Part shown: in pieces, positions 38,362-51,321 of the stretch
How the letters are laid out: the number at the start of each line of letters is the position of its first letter
Numbering within the stretch: the stretch's first letter is position 1
From: Chromobotia macracanthus
Lineage: Eukaryota; Chordata; Actinopteri; Cypriniformes; Botiidae
DNA length: 64,000 bases
Direction of reading: 5' to 3'
Assembly (NCBI GenBank): GCA_036877525.1
Contig: JAZGTH010000066.1
Coordinates: forward strand, 2,875,001 to 2,939,000
The notes under the pieces: generated by a model
What the model saw: only the letters and a program-made list of their open reading frames with translations
The model's database searches: none
Told to the model about the DNA's origin: nothing
Program-made: the position numbers and the translations under genes

Positions 38362-41300
38362 ATGGTTCTCAGCCTGGTCATGGCCTCCAGAGAAGATGGG
38401 GAGAGCTGGATGGAGGAACGGTGGGAGAAATGGTACAGTAGTTATACGGCCATCACAGCCTTTTAGCTGTACTTAACTGACCTTGTTTTATAAAGCTGAA
38501 ATATTAGTTTTAATTTGTTTGAAAGCTAAATATGGGTGCGACAAAATGCTAAATGGTGCGGTGTGCTTTTAAGGTTTGCTTATAGCCTTCCTGTAACTCT
38601 GCACGATACAAAATCCTAAAAGTAACTACAGAAAACTAAAATAATTTAACTGTGATGCACAAACCTGGTTAAATTCTAGCATTGGAAGTCACACCTGGCT
38701 CGGTAGTTTGATTGAATTGGTTTCCTCTTGTTGTTAGTTGTTAATTATCCTGTACGATTGTACGTATATGAACAGGAAGTACAGAGAATTCAGTGTGTCT
38801 GAGCAGTTTAAAACCTTTATCAGCTTAATTACTCAATAAGAAGCGATCAAATTCAAGGGCTTAAAGGGCTTAAATGTTTTTAATAAAACCTTTAGATTAG
38901 GCAATAAAATAAATATTTTAAGCTTTTATTAATCATTACCGATAACAGGCCTACAGTTAAACTACAAGGTTACATCATTGCAGTGGTTTTGGAAACGGAG
39001 CCGTGCCGTCTCTGCAGTATTCGTGATCGTCTGGCGGAGGTGTGACGTGTGTGTTTCTGCAGGTTAATGAATGACATCACTCTGGAGGAATATGAGGACG
39101 ATGACCTGTCAGAAATGACAGAGATCACAGATGAGAATGGCTTTATTCTCAGTCACCTCGACCTTGAGCTCAAAGTAAGTCTATAACCTCAAATAAACAC
39201 CTTATTTATTTAATCTATGTTGGTGTTTGTGTAAATATGTATTTGTGTAAAATGTTTTTGTGTATAGACTCAAATAATTAAAATGTTTCCATCAGTTTAT
39301 TATTGTTAGATTACCCTCTTATTTTCATGGTTAATTTTAACATTTGTCTTTATTTTATATTTTACTTGAATACATTTATTTACAGGGAATCGTTTAAACT
39401 TTCTTTAAATACTTGATATTTGTATATGACAGCGTGTAGAGATCATTTCATTATTTAGCATGCTGCATTTCAGTGTGTGTTTGTGGGTGACGTCATACAA
39501 GACAGTTGCGCTTGTAGCCGAAGGCAATTAGCAGCTTTGTCATTGGATATTAAAGCAAAGAGGAGAGAAGTCATAGCCAATCACATTTGACGATTCTTAG
39601 TTTGTCATGAATATGACTTTCTTACCACAACCTAAACTGTTGTTTAAGGTTTTCCAACATTTTGTGCTGTAAAAATGTGTGTGACGTCACAACAAAAGTG
39701 TTAATTAAGACAGAGGTGATTAATTGTCTCTAAAATGTTATTATTATAACATCAACAGTGTTGATGAACTATCATTTCTGGGCGTGTTTGTCTATGTCAT
39801 GTGACGCCTCATTGTTCTCAGAGATTGAATTAGCTTTCCTTACAGCAGCCAGGAAGGCAGCCACAGGCTGATGTCACCCCTCTCCTCTGATTGGCTGGCT
39901 GCTTTTGACTGCAGCTCCTTCTCTCTCTCTCTTCTAAAGCTCTACTGCTTTGCTCTTCCCAGGGTCACATGACCCAGCCAGCCAATGGAACGCCTAGGAG
40001 CGGCCAAAGGAGGGGGGTGGTGGAACTGCAGGCGGAGATGCTCTGCTTGGACCTAATTGATGCAGAAGGAGGAATCCAGGAAGAAGAGGAGAACGAGAGA
40101 CAGCTGGATCTCATCGATGTTGTGGATGACAACCACAAGCAGGAACAGAGAGCTGGGCTGCCTGTCGCTCAGCCGAAGCTGAAGAACATCATCCCTCCTG
40201 TCGCTATGGATACCTACCGACCTAAGAGACCCACCACCCTGAATCTTTTCCCCCAGGTACCAAGGAGTCAGGTGAGAGGGATGGTTTCGATTCGTTCCCG
40301 TGGGCCTTTAGGAAGCTTGTCACGATAATCGAGGCAGGTGACGATCTGTATGCCAACTGACAGGCTTCAGGAATGCTTTTATAGTCAAATGACTATATGT
40401 GGTAATGATTAAATACTGCATAAACAGGGATCCAGCTGCTTGGTATGCGCCTGACACATCACATCCCAGCCACCAAAGCTGCTTGTACTGCTTCTCAGGT
40501 TGTTTCCTTGAGGGGTGTGGTGTATTACCAAAGTATTATTGTGATTTCAGCCGTATGCTAATCTGTGGCATGTAGCATCGGGTTTCTTAGATATTCCCGG
40601 CTGGTGATGCTTGCGCCGACGTTTCCCATTTGCGAGCGCTCGCTCGGCCCACCTGCTATGAATCACAGCTGTACGCCCTCCATGTATAATGCAGGAGCAG
40701 CACTTTAATGGGTCTAACTGTACAAAAGAAAACAATGACATGGGAGTTTAACCCTGATTTTTGTTGGATGTGTGTGTTTTTTGATATATGTCTGTTTTTT
40801 ACAATGTATCCGGAGTGGACAGATGGTCTTACGGCTAGTTCAAGGAAAATTGTTCATTTGAATGAACTTCAGAAATCAGTGAGGCTCTCTGCTTTTTTAG
40901 ATGTAACACTGTTTACAACATTTTTAAGTCAAAGTTGAATTGGAAAGCTAAAAAAAAAGTCAGAAATTCTTATTTGGTTTATTTCCTTTCCAAAAGGATC
41001 TTGTGTGTTTTACAAGGAAATCCAAGCTTTTGTAAGAAGCACTTAACAATGACAGTGTTAGAAATTGCTTACTTGCTTGAAGTAAAGCACAGAAAGTATT
41101 TCTTTTTAACCAAACACAATTTAAAGAGACAGATTACGGTTCCATCGTTCCAAATCAATAGTTAATATCTTATATGTATAGCATTAGAGCAGGCAGTCAA
41201 TCATATGTCCCAAATACTAAATAACCCAATGAGAATACAGGTCATGCATTTTTACACAGGACCATTTGTAGCATATCTTAAATCGATAATAATACATGTC

Positions 41301-44300
41301 ACCAGCTGTTTGGTGGTAAAATTGGCTGAAAGACAGATAACAGAGAAGACAGACAGAGGACAAAGCAGTCTGTTTATATTGCTGCTGTAAAATGGCTTTT
41401 TGCTTGAATGTTCAGGACATTGAATCATATCCAGACGGACAGAGTAGAGAAGATGGTGGGTGACTGTAACTGTGCTTCTGTCTCTTTAATCTCATAATCT
41501 TGGAGGGTCAGATCTCTCCACGTCTGCCATGTTGCCTTCAAACAGCATCCGAGGAATTAGCAACGGTTTTCCACGGAAAGTGAACAGGGATGTTGGCTAT
41601 GGGAAGCTGTAAACAATGGGAAAGTATTCTCTAGAGATATCTATACTGGGGCATGTTGGTTGAAAAGGCATTTTGTTTTTTGAGTAAACAAGTCTGTTTA
41701 TTACAGTGTGAGAAAATGTAACTTCAAAGTCCTTCCCTAAATCATCATTGTGTGAATTTTGCTGCAGTAGATGCATTGCAAAAATATCCACACACAAATT
41801 ACACTAGAGGTTTTCTTAGATCCATTTGAATGTTTTTAAGACATTTCTGTGATTACTTTTAAAGGAAGATTTTTTTTTTCCAGAAACATTTTTTGTTCTG
41901 CTGGTTGAAAGTTTCTTCACATCCTGAAAACAATCACAAAGTGGTCTAAATATATTTATATAAATATATCTTCTGTGGAAGTCGCAGGACCATAAACTGT
42001 TCATCCAACCATTGCATTCGGTCCGAATGTAATGATAGGATGTCCTACTAGCCTGTCAAACTCTGTATGTGTTCATGTGTTGGAGGAGGCGTGGCTTTAG
42101 AAAGCGCTCTGAAGGGAGGGCAGGATCTTATGCTCTCAAAGCTACCTTGCCATTACCAGCCTCTCTGAAATTACCTACCCTACCTGTAAAGAATGCATGT
42201 TATTTCCATCATGTCTTTCATTTTTGTTCTCTTTAATCACAGGACACAATAAATAACAATTCATTTGCTGATAAAGACCGAAGGAGAGAAAAGAAAACTC
42301 ATTCTTCTTCACCACACGTTAAGGGTGAGTCGGCCACGCGTTCCACACGAATAGCGAACATTCTGTGTATTCGACAAAATAACATGAGATAAATGAAAGA
42401 ACTGCACTGACGAATGCAAACAGCTCTGAGTCATTTCAATAATGCTACTAGATGTTTCACTGATCATAACGAAAAGATGACCTTTTGTAGTATTCGGTTT
42501 TTCCAAATGTGTTCACATGCTCAACTTGTTAGATTTTAATTTTAATCTTTTTACCCAGTTCGTTAGATGTCACTTGTGTCTGAGTGTGAGTATCTGGAAA
42601 ACCCGTTTAAAAATAAAAAACATTGTGCCTCTATAGTGGGACAGAAATTGTGACACACTTGATTTTTAAGAACAACAATGCCCAATGAAATAACGCTTCC
42701 CTTGAAAAGAAAATGCTAAATAAAATAAAATAAAAATATTGTCCTTGTTATTTTGCTGACTGTACTTTTTTTAAAAAACACTTTGCATTGTTTTCTGTGC
42801 TGAGTGAAACATAACATATGCATTGTATGGAGTATTAATAGACATTTTTCATAATCTTCTTTGGATGTTTTGTCCTTTGGGTGTATGGAGTAAGTATGTT
42901 GCATAATGTATAATCTTCTGTGTCTGAAACAGGGGATGTGACACCCAAACCTGAGAAGACTGGCCAGACTGATGGGGACAAAGTTCAAGCCAGGCCGGGT
43001 GCCAAACCACGAGGCCCCGCCTCCACCAAGAAAAGACCCACATCCATCCAAAAGAAACAACAGGAGAAGTTATCAGAGTCTTTGAACAACCCCAGGCAGG
43101 ACGTCATGAGAGTGAAATCCAGTCAAGTGACACTGATAGAGGGCCGTGTTGATGCTGGAATCGTTTGCACGGAAAAAGCCCATTATCATACTGTAATTGG
43201 CCATCAGGAACAGGTGCAGTATCCCGTGGAGAACCAGAGCACGAGTGACCAGTCCGTTGACAAAAACGAGGACTATCGAATATCAGAAGGAAATGCCACA
43301 GAGGAGATCCACCTCACGCCGGTTAACAGCGATCAGGAGCGTCCTTTCCTGTCCCAGAGCAGTGATAGCAATCGAATGTCCATCAGTTCAGACACAGAGT
43401 TGCCCCCACCTCATTATCCACTGGCGGGTTGCGCAAACCCATCCATTAGTGAAGAGGATGAGGTTTACCCAGCCACCCCCCCTTGCAGGACTCTTAACCT
43501 CAGCAATCCAGTGGAAGCTAGTCAGTGGACTGACACCCACATGCCCAAAGCGGCAAAGGAGCACGCCGGGACTTTAAAAACGACGGTGGTCAGCACAGAC
43601 GCCTCCGGACTTACGTACGACTCTGTTAAATACACCCTGGTGGTGGACGAACACGCTAAGCTTGAGCTAGTGAGCATCAAAGACTGCTACAAAGGCTACG
43701 ATAGCGATAGCGACAATACTGTCTACGAGTCTGCCATCGATGAGGACGATGAGGTGAATGAAGATGAGGAAGAGATGGGAGCAAGAGGCATGAGGAGAGA
43801 CACTTCCTGTCTGTCGGCAGACTCCACCACCGACACAACCTCAGACATGCCGCGTTCGCGCAAGTTCATGAACGTGTTTGTGAACGGACAGTCGCGTTTC
43901 TCTGGTGAGTGATGAAGGGGTTGTAGGTGCAGTCAGCGATTTCTGAGTAATGCTGTTAATATTTCAAATCGACACCCAAACAAACATTTATAAACTAACT
44001 TTATTGCTCTGCGCTCAAAATAACAAACACTCAGTGCAATACAGGCAACAACTAACAGCTGATGAACATGTCCCTTATTGCTGATTGGCTAACAGAGTGT
44101 TATGGTATTGTATGGATTGGTCAGATCCACTTTTTTCTCCTATTTACACAGCCAGGACTGTGGGCAAACAATTTTTTTTCAGCAAACAAAACAGACATAA
44201 ATAATATTCACAAAATTGTTTCTTTGGGTGGTGATTTAAATTTTCAACAGCACTTCTCACTTACTGCCCCTGAAAAATTGGATTTAGGAAAACATTTCCT

Positions 44301-47024
44301 ATTAAGCAGATTTGATCATGTCAGAGCCACTATCCCCAGCCAGAATCAAGATGATGGAATTCAGTCAGCAGTTCAAAATGTCGCTCTCCTTTGGTGTCTG
44401 GTTCTGACAGTGAACTTTTGTTTTCACTCTCAGGTGCTGAGTTTGGACACTTCTCCTGTGTTATTAATGGAGAGGAAAGAGAACAGAGTCACAGAGCAGT
44501 CTTCAGGTAAAGATCAAATCAGACCAAATCATAACAAGCAAGCAAATACATAACCATATTCAGAAGTTATTTCACATAGATACCGGAGCTATCCAAAATG
44601 GGGTGGAACTTTCAAAGTGTCACTTTCTCCGAAAGGGGGAGTTATGGTTAGGGCTGGTAATGGGGTTAGGCGTGCCATGTCTATCTGACAACAGAAGGAA
44701 GCCATGCCCCATTTTGGAGCGCTCACACTGTTTAGGAGTTTACCTTTCTCAGTTATCTGGATAAACTGTATTTGGCTATACATGTTTTTGTGTGATTTAC
44801 CCACATGTATACCTATATAAATGCATAGCTTGTTCAAAGTCTATCGAAAATGCATCGAAATGGATTTGACCTACGATTTCTTGTTGGTTGGTCTGTTTAC
44901 AGATTTATTCCTCGTCATGATGATGAGTTGGAGTTGGAGACAGACGACCCCTTGCTGGTGGAAATACAGGACGGAGATCTATGGTGCGAGGCCTACAACA
45001 TGCGTACTGGATCCAGAGGTATCTTCCCTGCGTTCTACGCTGTCAAGGTTACAAAAGAGGAAAATGTGAAAGGTAAACCCTGCCCTCACTGTCGCGTTTG
45101 AGCTTTTGTCCTCATAGATTAGGAATGAATGATTCCTCTCGCTCTCTCGCTCCTGTTTGTTATTCAGAGGTTAAAGGTGAGTGGATGGATAAATTCTGGG
45201 TGAAATTTCTTGGTTCTGTTCAAGTGCCGTATCACAAAGGAAACGACGTGCTTTGTGCTGCTATGCATAAGGTATACTAACCCTTCATTTATAATTCTAA
45301 TCCTGCCCCTAATTAGCATATATTTGCATAGCAAGTATGCTGATACAAGGTTGATTATGTATGTAATCTGATTATGTCAACAGATAGCATCAAACAGAAA
45401 AACAGCAATGCAGTTTGGCCCCCCCTCGCCCTGCATTCTGGAGATTGATACAAGAGGAGTGAAAATCATTGTCCAGGATGACTGTCGGACTTCTGGAAGG
45501 GTTTGTATATTTCACCATAATTATAATATTCTTTCTAAAGTTAGCTCAAAAAAAGCTAGTCACGTCTCACATGACTTTTCTTCACTTTATATAGTAAAGG
45601 GTTGTGCTAGCAACGCCGTGATCATGGGTTCATGCAGGGGGAAAATGTATAGCATAAAATGTATAGCGTAAATGTAGCTTTGGATAATAACATAAATATA
45701 AACGAATTGAAGATCAATTGACTCATTGTTTTTGAGACATCTTTATAATGTGGATAGATGTTGCCACCAAAAGCCTCATTCAATAAAGCAACATTTTGGT
45801 TTTGCGGAATGAACCTCACACTGCATTGACATTATGTGATGATGGACATTATGTTAAGATAGATTAAACCTCTCTGCTTTTTCTTTTGTCACAGGGTGAA
45901 AAGTGCTTTCATTTTTTTGAGTTGAAAAACATTTCTTTTTGTGGGTGTCATCCGAAGAACAACAAGTGAGTGTGAACAGACACACGATCAAATGTTTTTC
46001 CATCAAATCGTTCCTTTTCAGTGTGATAAGATTTAAGATTTCATCTGGTTCAGATGTGTTAGCTCATATGAGCTTGGAGTTGTTGGAGCAGTTAACATAC
46101 GATTTTATTGATCAGTGAAGATAATAAAAATGTTAACTTAATGGCCCCTTTATTATCTTTTATCAGAAAAGGCTGATGCTGATATGGCAATAAAAATAAT
46201 AAATAAACACTCTGGTGTAGATCAGAGTAAAGTAGGTGGTTCACAGTTTGTTGTCATATGGTTGCTAGGTAATTGCTATGGTGTTCTGTGTTTACTAGCT
46301 GTTTACTAGTTACCAGTCAAATGTGCTTAACCTCAAGATATAACCTTAGTCGCTCAGGTCATTTCTAGATATGACCTGAGTCGCTCTTTTAATGCACGTT
46401 TTGGGGTTTTTTTATTTTATTTTATTTTATTTTTTTATAACCCTTTATAAAAATCCTGTTTTTATTGTGCAATAATGCCCCCTACTGGGAGGAAAGAGTA
46501 TATTAATAAGAAGAGGAGTTATTAGCAGGATAAATATAAATCAATAAACATAAATATATTTCATGCTATTACTTTCAGGTATTTTGGACTCATTACAAAA
46601 CATCCAGCCTGCCAGAGATTCGCCTGCCACGTTTTCTTTTCAGATGATACAACCAAAAATCTGGCCGAGTCTGTAGGGTAAGTTATATATTACTGTATGT
46701 ATTTAAGAAGCTTTGTGCTGATTGGCTGAAAGGGTGGACTATTCTTGCTGATTGGTCAGAAAAGCAGAATTTTTTGCTGATTGGTCAAACAGCCAAATTA
46801 TGTTAAATTGCTCTATGGATAAAGCAAACTTGATAATATAAGCAAACTTGATTCTAGATCAGTTTCTAGATCTACAAAATCACTTGTCGATGCTATAGCC
46901 ATATTTAATATCTGTCAGGATAGTATCTAACGCTTGTAATTTTTCAAACAGAAAAGCTTTTCAGCAATTCTACAAACAACATATGGAATATTCATGTCCG
47001 ACAGAAGATATCTTCCTTGAATGA
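38362..47024 (+). CDS. mapk8ip1: JNK-interacting protein 1 (MAPK8IP1/JIP1) scaffold, complete
   Basis: Twelve coding exons in phase: 38362-38432, 39063-39174, 39963-40271, 42243-42324, 42933-43904, 44434-44506, 44903-45072, 45168-45271, 45384-45500, 45895-45965, 46579-46677 and 46952-47024. The first exon (MVLSLVMASRE ... EERWEKW) matches the mammalian alternative N-terminus ending in SWLEDQWERW. The JNK-binding D-motif RPKRPTTLNLF, diagnostic of JIP1 over JIP2, is in exon 3. The SH3 domain is in exons 6-7 (HRAVFRFIPRHDDELELE ... GIFPAFYA). The phosphotyrosine-binding domain spans exons 8-12 (KFLGSVQVPYHKGNDVL, ISFCGCHPKNNKYFGF). The C-terminus, CPTEDIFLE, is the kinesin light-chain tail with Phe where mammals have Tyr. 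JIP1 tethers MLK, MKK7 and JNK and links cargo to kinesin-1, mainly in neurons. Fish have two copies (1a/1b); which one this is cannot be told here. Confidence 0.95.
41862..42192 (+). mobile_element. MITE-like element family 2, full-length copy in mapk8ip1 intron 3
   Basis: About 330 bp from ttttaaaggaag to cctaccctacctgtaaag, close to inverted termini (TTAAAGG.AGGGTAGG against CCTACCCTACCTTTAA in other copies). It carries both halves seen separately at 1690-1860 and 5305-5470. Confidence 0.65.
44592..44719. mobile_element. Small foldback (MITE-like) element
   Basis: Starts tccaaaatggggtgg and ends gccccattttgga, an inverted repeat around about 100 bp with no coding capacity, in mapk8ip1 intron 6. 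Confidence 0.5.
45597..45692 (+). mobile_element. tRNA-derived SINE fragment with typical tail
   Basis: The block gttgtgctagcaacgccgtgatcatgggttc is the tRNA-like B-box region. It is followed by gtatagcgtaaatgtagctttggata, the tail of a common cyprinid SINE. It lies in mapk8ip1 intron 9. Confidence 0.6.
46480..46494 (-). promoter_or_regulatory. CTCF-like motif in mapk8ip1 intron 10
   Basis: The minus strand reads CCAGTAGGGGGCAT, one mismatch from the CTCF core, in the same orientation as the motifs at 17712 and 24689. Confidence 0.3.
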
Positions 47025-48685
47025 CAAATATTCAGCTATCCATCCATTTCCATTATCACATATATTAGGTGTCACATGACGGTGGTTTTCAACCTTATTA
47101 CTTGTCATGTTGAATATAATGTTGATTAAACTGTTAGTCAAAAATCAAAAAACACCCTGTGTTTACGAAACAGATATTGGCTGCAGTGTAACTACTTTCA
47201 CATCTTATGACTCGAGTATTACTGACTGTTGTAAAGCCTTACAACGTTTAATAGCGAAAAATGTTCATTGTGACTAAAAATCTTTCTTTGGTTAATTTGT
47301 TCAAAGCACAATGTTTATTGTATTAAAAACAGCACTTCAGATGAAAGATTTAACAGCCAGACTGGATCCAAAATTAAACATTATCTGAAACCAAAGCTAT
47401 ACTGGACATATTCTCTGGCGCAGGCCCTTTATTTCCCAGAATGTAATTCAGCTCTGTCTTGTGTAAAAATATACTTGTCTTGGGTTAACATCATCTTTAA
47501 CCCTGGGTTAAATGTTTGACACCTGTAATTTTGGAAAAGGGTTACCACTGCATTAAACCTGGGTTATGAAGCCCTGCTCCAGAGAACTGAGGTGCCAAAG
47601 GTATACAGTAGGAATTACTAATCCAGGGTAAAGTATGAACAATGTTAAACATATAACAAGATAGTCCAGGTTTAAAATGACCCTGGTATAACATTTTCAA
47701 ATGTGAATACCCCAAAACACAGCTGTATGTAAAATAAGGTAATTTCTACAGTTTTTTTTTACAGTCTTTGGTCAGAAGGGCACTATGTCTACTTAGGCAT
47801 CACAAATACAATATGGCATCCATGCTTTTTCTGTGAATGCTTTTCTGTTGTTTTCATGTTTATATTCACTGATATTCCAGTAGGTACTCTGTTAAACAGA
47901 GAGTCGTCTGGGCCTGTTGCATTATGGTTCACTTTCAGTACCCCTGAAGTATGTAGCTGTGAAAACCAAATTGTTTTCTTTTCTTTTCACATATATCAGA
48001 TATCCTATTTATAATAATAGCAAAAAGGAAAGAATTTTAAAATATATTATTTTGGCACCTAAAACATATATAAGGAGAGGTTGATGCACAACAATACTGT
48101 AAAACAACTGTCATAAAGACAGTATGCAGTCTATATAAATGGTGCTGAGAAATATGACTGCCTGTTTATGAAAAGTTTGTGCCTTTTTTATTTTGTCTTC
48201 ACCAACTCTTTCAAAATGGCACAGCATGCGCTTTGAAGAAACTAATATGCAAGATTCACAAAAGGAGGAAAATCGTGTTCTTTGAACAGACAGGCCAAGT
48301 GGTTTTCTGTAAAGTGGTCCGTTTCACTGTCTGTTGATCTATAGAAAGGACGGCCATTTTGAAAGGTTGTTTCGAGTTATTAGGACCATTTGTGTCTGCA
48401 AAAATATCAACAAACTACTTCTGCAAAATCACAATTTGTGCCTGTTTTTACTTTATCACCGTACACTGTTTCTGTTTTGTTTTTTGAACTGCTCTGTGGA
48501 CTCCATGAAATTAAATTCTGTTTGTAAATGTTTTGTCCTGGTATTTATTTGCAAAGAAAAGAACAAGCATCATTTCTTTCGCTTTATAGATTACAGAATC
48601 AAACAAACTGGGTGTATGTTTGTGTTTGAGATTAAGATAGAAAAGACACTTGATTCAGCTGGATAATAAAATGGGATGACATCAT
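47025..48685 (+). other. Probable mapk8ip1 3' untranslated region
   Basis: AT-rich sequence with no other gene. AATAAA near 48664-48669 (ggataataaaatgg) is a reasonable polyadenylation signal, giving a 3' UTR of about 1.65 kb. Confidence 0.4.
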
Positions 48686-48890
48686 GTATGAACCTTTTAG
48701 AAACCATCTGTCAATCATTCTGCAACCAGACATCACGAAACATTGATATATGCGCTCATATCAATACAAACACTGTAAAAATAGCTAAATATACCTATAC
48801 ATAGACACTAAAGCCCTAAATACTCATAAACCGTGAGGCTGAAACGACTCGTATGTTTTATGATATTGAATTATCTTCCGAAGCCGGCAA

Positions 48891-48915
48891 GTCACGTGAC
48901 ATCAGATCCCGGAAG
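48891..48915. promoter_or_regulatory. Palindromic E-box next to an ETS site
   Basis: GTCACGTGAC (48891-48900) is a perfect palindrome with a CACGTG core. CCCGGAAGC, an ETS-type site, follows about 8 bp later. It lies between mapk8ip1 and ckap5 with no assigned transcription start. Confidence 0.4.
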
Positions 48916-49379
48916 CGAGTGCCCATGCGTAATAATTTCCTTCCTACCAACCAATTTCAACATACAACATAAAATAGAAAGTGAGGACATCTGACATCCC
49001 ATAACTATTATATTACATAACAGTACGTCACGAAGTCGACTTATATATAGTTAAGGATGCCTCCGTGTCTAGCTATTTTTTCTATGGAGGCAAAATAGGA
49101 CTTTAAATACCAGTTTGCTGATAGCAATCTAAAATCAGGTTTTGCACGCATAGCTTATCTTTAATATTGACGGAGTAAGGTCACGTCAAAGATTGAAATG
49201 AAACTTTGACGCTCCTAATCTCAAAATTGGAGTTTAGCCTGGATTTCACAGACAGGCTCACCGGTTTGAAATAAATATATTCGTTTGTCTGTACCAAACT
49301 GCTAAAACCTGAAAACGTAATACAGCAACCTGTCGGCAAAGATTTAATAATGAAACGAAGGTGAAAAGCAGCACAAAAC

Positions 49380-50090
49380 AAAGACGTGCGAGAAAACGTT
49401 CACACGTACAAACGGAGACGTGACGCGTCATCAGCGCGCGACACAACACCGACGCGGGCGCTGGGCGGAGTCTCGTCGATTTTGAAAAATGCTGGACTGT
49501 GTTAAATTGTTAAATTTGTGTTAAATAATTTCACTACGCCATATTTTATATTTAAATACCAGTGACGACTTTATCATTTTCATTTGGTATCTCGTTTTCG
49601 CGGTCTGGGTGCGTATGCGTATCGATCCCCATAAAGCGATGAAAACATTGCCATAGCAACATTAAAATAGACTGCAATGGGTAATATAATATGGATAAAC
49701 AAGGGAGTTTCATTATTTAGATTTACTCGATAAATATTTAATATTAAAAGGAAGAACAAATAAAGGAGGGATCGTTCTTGGAGTTTATTATATAAGCGTC
49801 AAGTCATCCAAATAATGCTGGATATCGTGCCAGAAACATACGTGTTAAAGAATAGCTCAGATCAGTCTTTGGGGCTAATATGAGATATGTAATAGATAGA
49901 AACAAACACAAACCAATAACATAATAATAATAATAAAGTACGCGATCTTTAATAAATGTCAGAAGTAGTTTGAATGGGGAGCCTCCTCCGTTTCCACGCC
50001 CTCGGAGGCGTTTCAAAGCCCGGAGTGTAATGACCGAATATCGGAGCCAGCTGATGAGCATCGTCCTGTCGTCCCTCACCGAAAACAGGT
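49380..50090 (+). promoter_or_regulatory. Candidate ckap5 promoter/first exon region
   Basis: CpG-rich patches occur at 49385-49480 (with the palindrome TGACGCGTCA at 49421-49430 and TTTGAA near 49487) and at 49975-50100. A possible leader exon could end at 50088 with donor ACAG|gtaacc. It would splice to the acceptor tccag at 51291-51295, 26 nt before the ckap5 ATG. All of this is inference. Confidence 0.3.
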
Positions 50091-50619
50091 AACCGATGGA
50101 CCTCCGTTTCGACATATTAAGCGTTTTATCTGAGCCTCCGGTTCAGTGTGATGGACTGAATAATAATACCAACCAGCTCTTATATCACAACAATAGTGTG
50201 AGTCGCTTTATACGTGTTATGATGGCGAATCAGGTCTGATGAGCTGATGATAAAATGATAAAATCTGCTGTTTTAAACGATGCATGTGATGGCATAAGGT
50301 TAAAAATGGCGATATTTGTTTGAATCGTATGTTTTTAAGCTGTGACAGGGGCTGCTTATAGAGTCAGGGCCGCGGATGTGCTAACTGCTAACCGGTGTAT
50401 TTAACATTAGTCACATTCACACGCCGAAACTAAACAAACCACACCCGGACATGGTTGAAGAAAGCCGTGGGGATGAAATGTACGGTGTGGTGTGGGAAAT
50501 GAGCCCGTATTTGAAGGGGTTATCCTGCTCAAAGCGTCGGCCTGAGCGCCGGGAGCTGCGGGTCTCTGCCGGCTGCGCTGCACGCAGTTGAAAGTGTCCA
50601 TGTGATGCATCGCGACACA

Positions 50620-50680
50620 CTTTCAAACCTTTTCTTTCAAACCTTTTCTTTCAAACCTTTTCTTTCAAACCTTTTCTTTT
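50620..50680. repeat. 14-bp tandem repeat (ctttcaaacctttt)n
   Basis: Four perfect copies starting at 50620, 50634, 50648 and 50662, in the region before the ckap5 ATG exon. Confidence 0.95.
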
Positions 50681-51321
50681 AATCCCGACGGGTTTTATTT
50701 AACATGAAACACGTCTCCAGGGTCCCTCACTTGTGCATGTAATGTAGGGCACTGTTTGTTTGCTTGCTGGGTGTGTATGCACGGCTTTGGGCGGGCTGCA
50801 TCCGTGGCACTTGATGCGTTTGTCATCATGATTATATGTTTGTCTTTATGAGCTTTTAAAACGTTTTCATATTTCCTATAAAAGCAAAAGTCTTTAGTTA
50901 AGGATGCACGTCTTGTTGGATAGATGTGTAGCATGAAAGATGCATTGGTGGATGTTGCCTCCCTTTAATTGCAGATCTGGATGATGTGAGCAAGTTATTG
51001 TTTCTGTCTGGTTGCTAAGGCCCTTGTTTAGCATTTGACAAGCCTGCATTTTCAGGTTTATTATAGGACTAAATTTAATCCTGGAGTTACATAATTTTCC
51101 AAACAGTAGCTTGCAAAATGCTTTTCCTTGGATGATCATGTGTATGTAGCTTGATCAACTTGTTTGTTATAAGTTGCTTTGTTTGTCAGAGCCGCATCAT
51201 TATTTGTCCCATGTGCCAAATGAACTATTCAAGTCCTGTTTTGTTCTGCTTTTGCTATGCCATGTGAGCGACTAAAGCTTCTCTCTTCTGTCCAGTTGAA
51301 TAAATAACACACAAAACAGCC

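Noticed and set aside
42920..42932. ATG at 42920 as start of a separate 330-codon gene
   Set aside because: The frame is mapk8ip1 exon 5 (42933-43904); the ATG lies in the intron just before the acceptor, and the exon joins in phase to 42243-42324.
44062..44553. 163-codon open frame around mapk8ip1 exon 6
   Set aside because: It overlaps the true exon 44434-44506 in another frame and has no recognisable homology.
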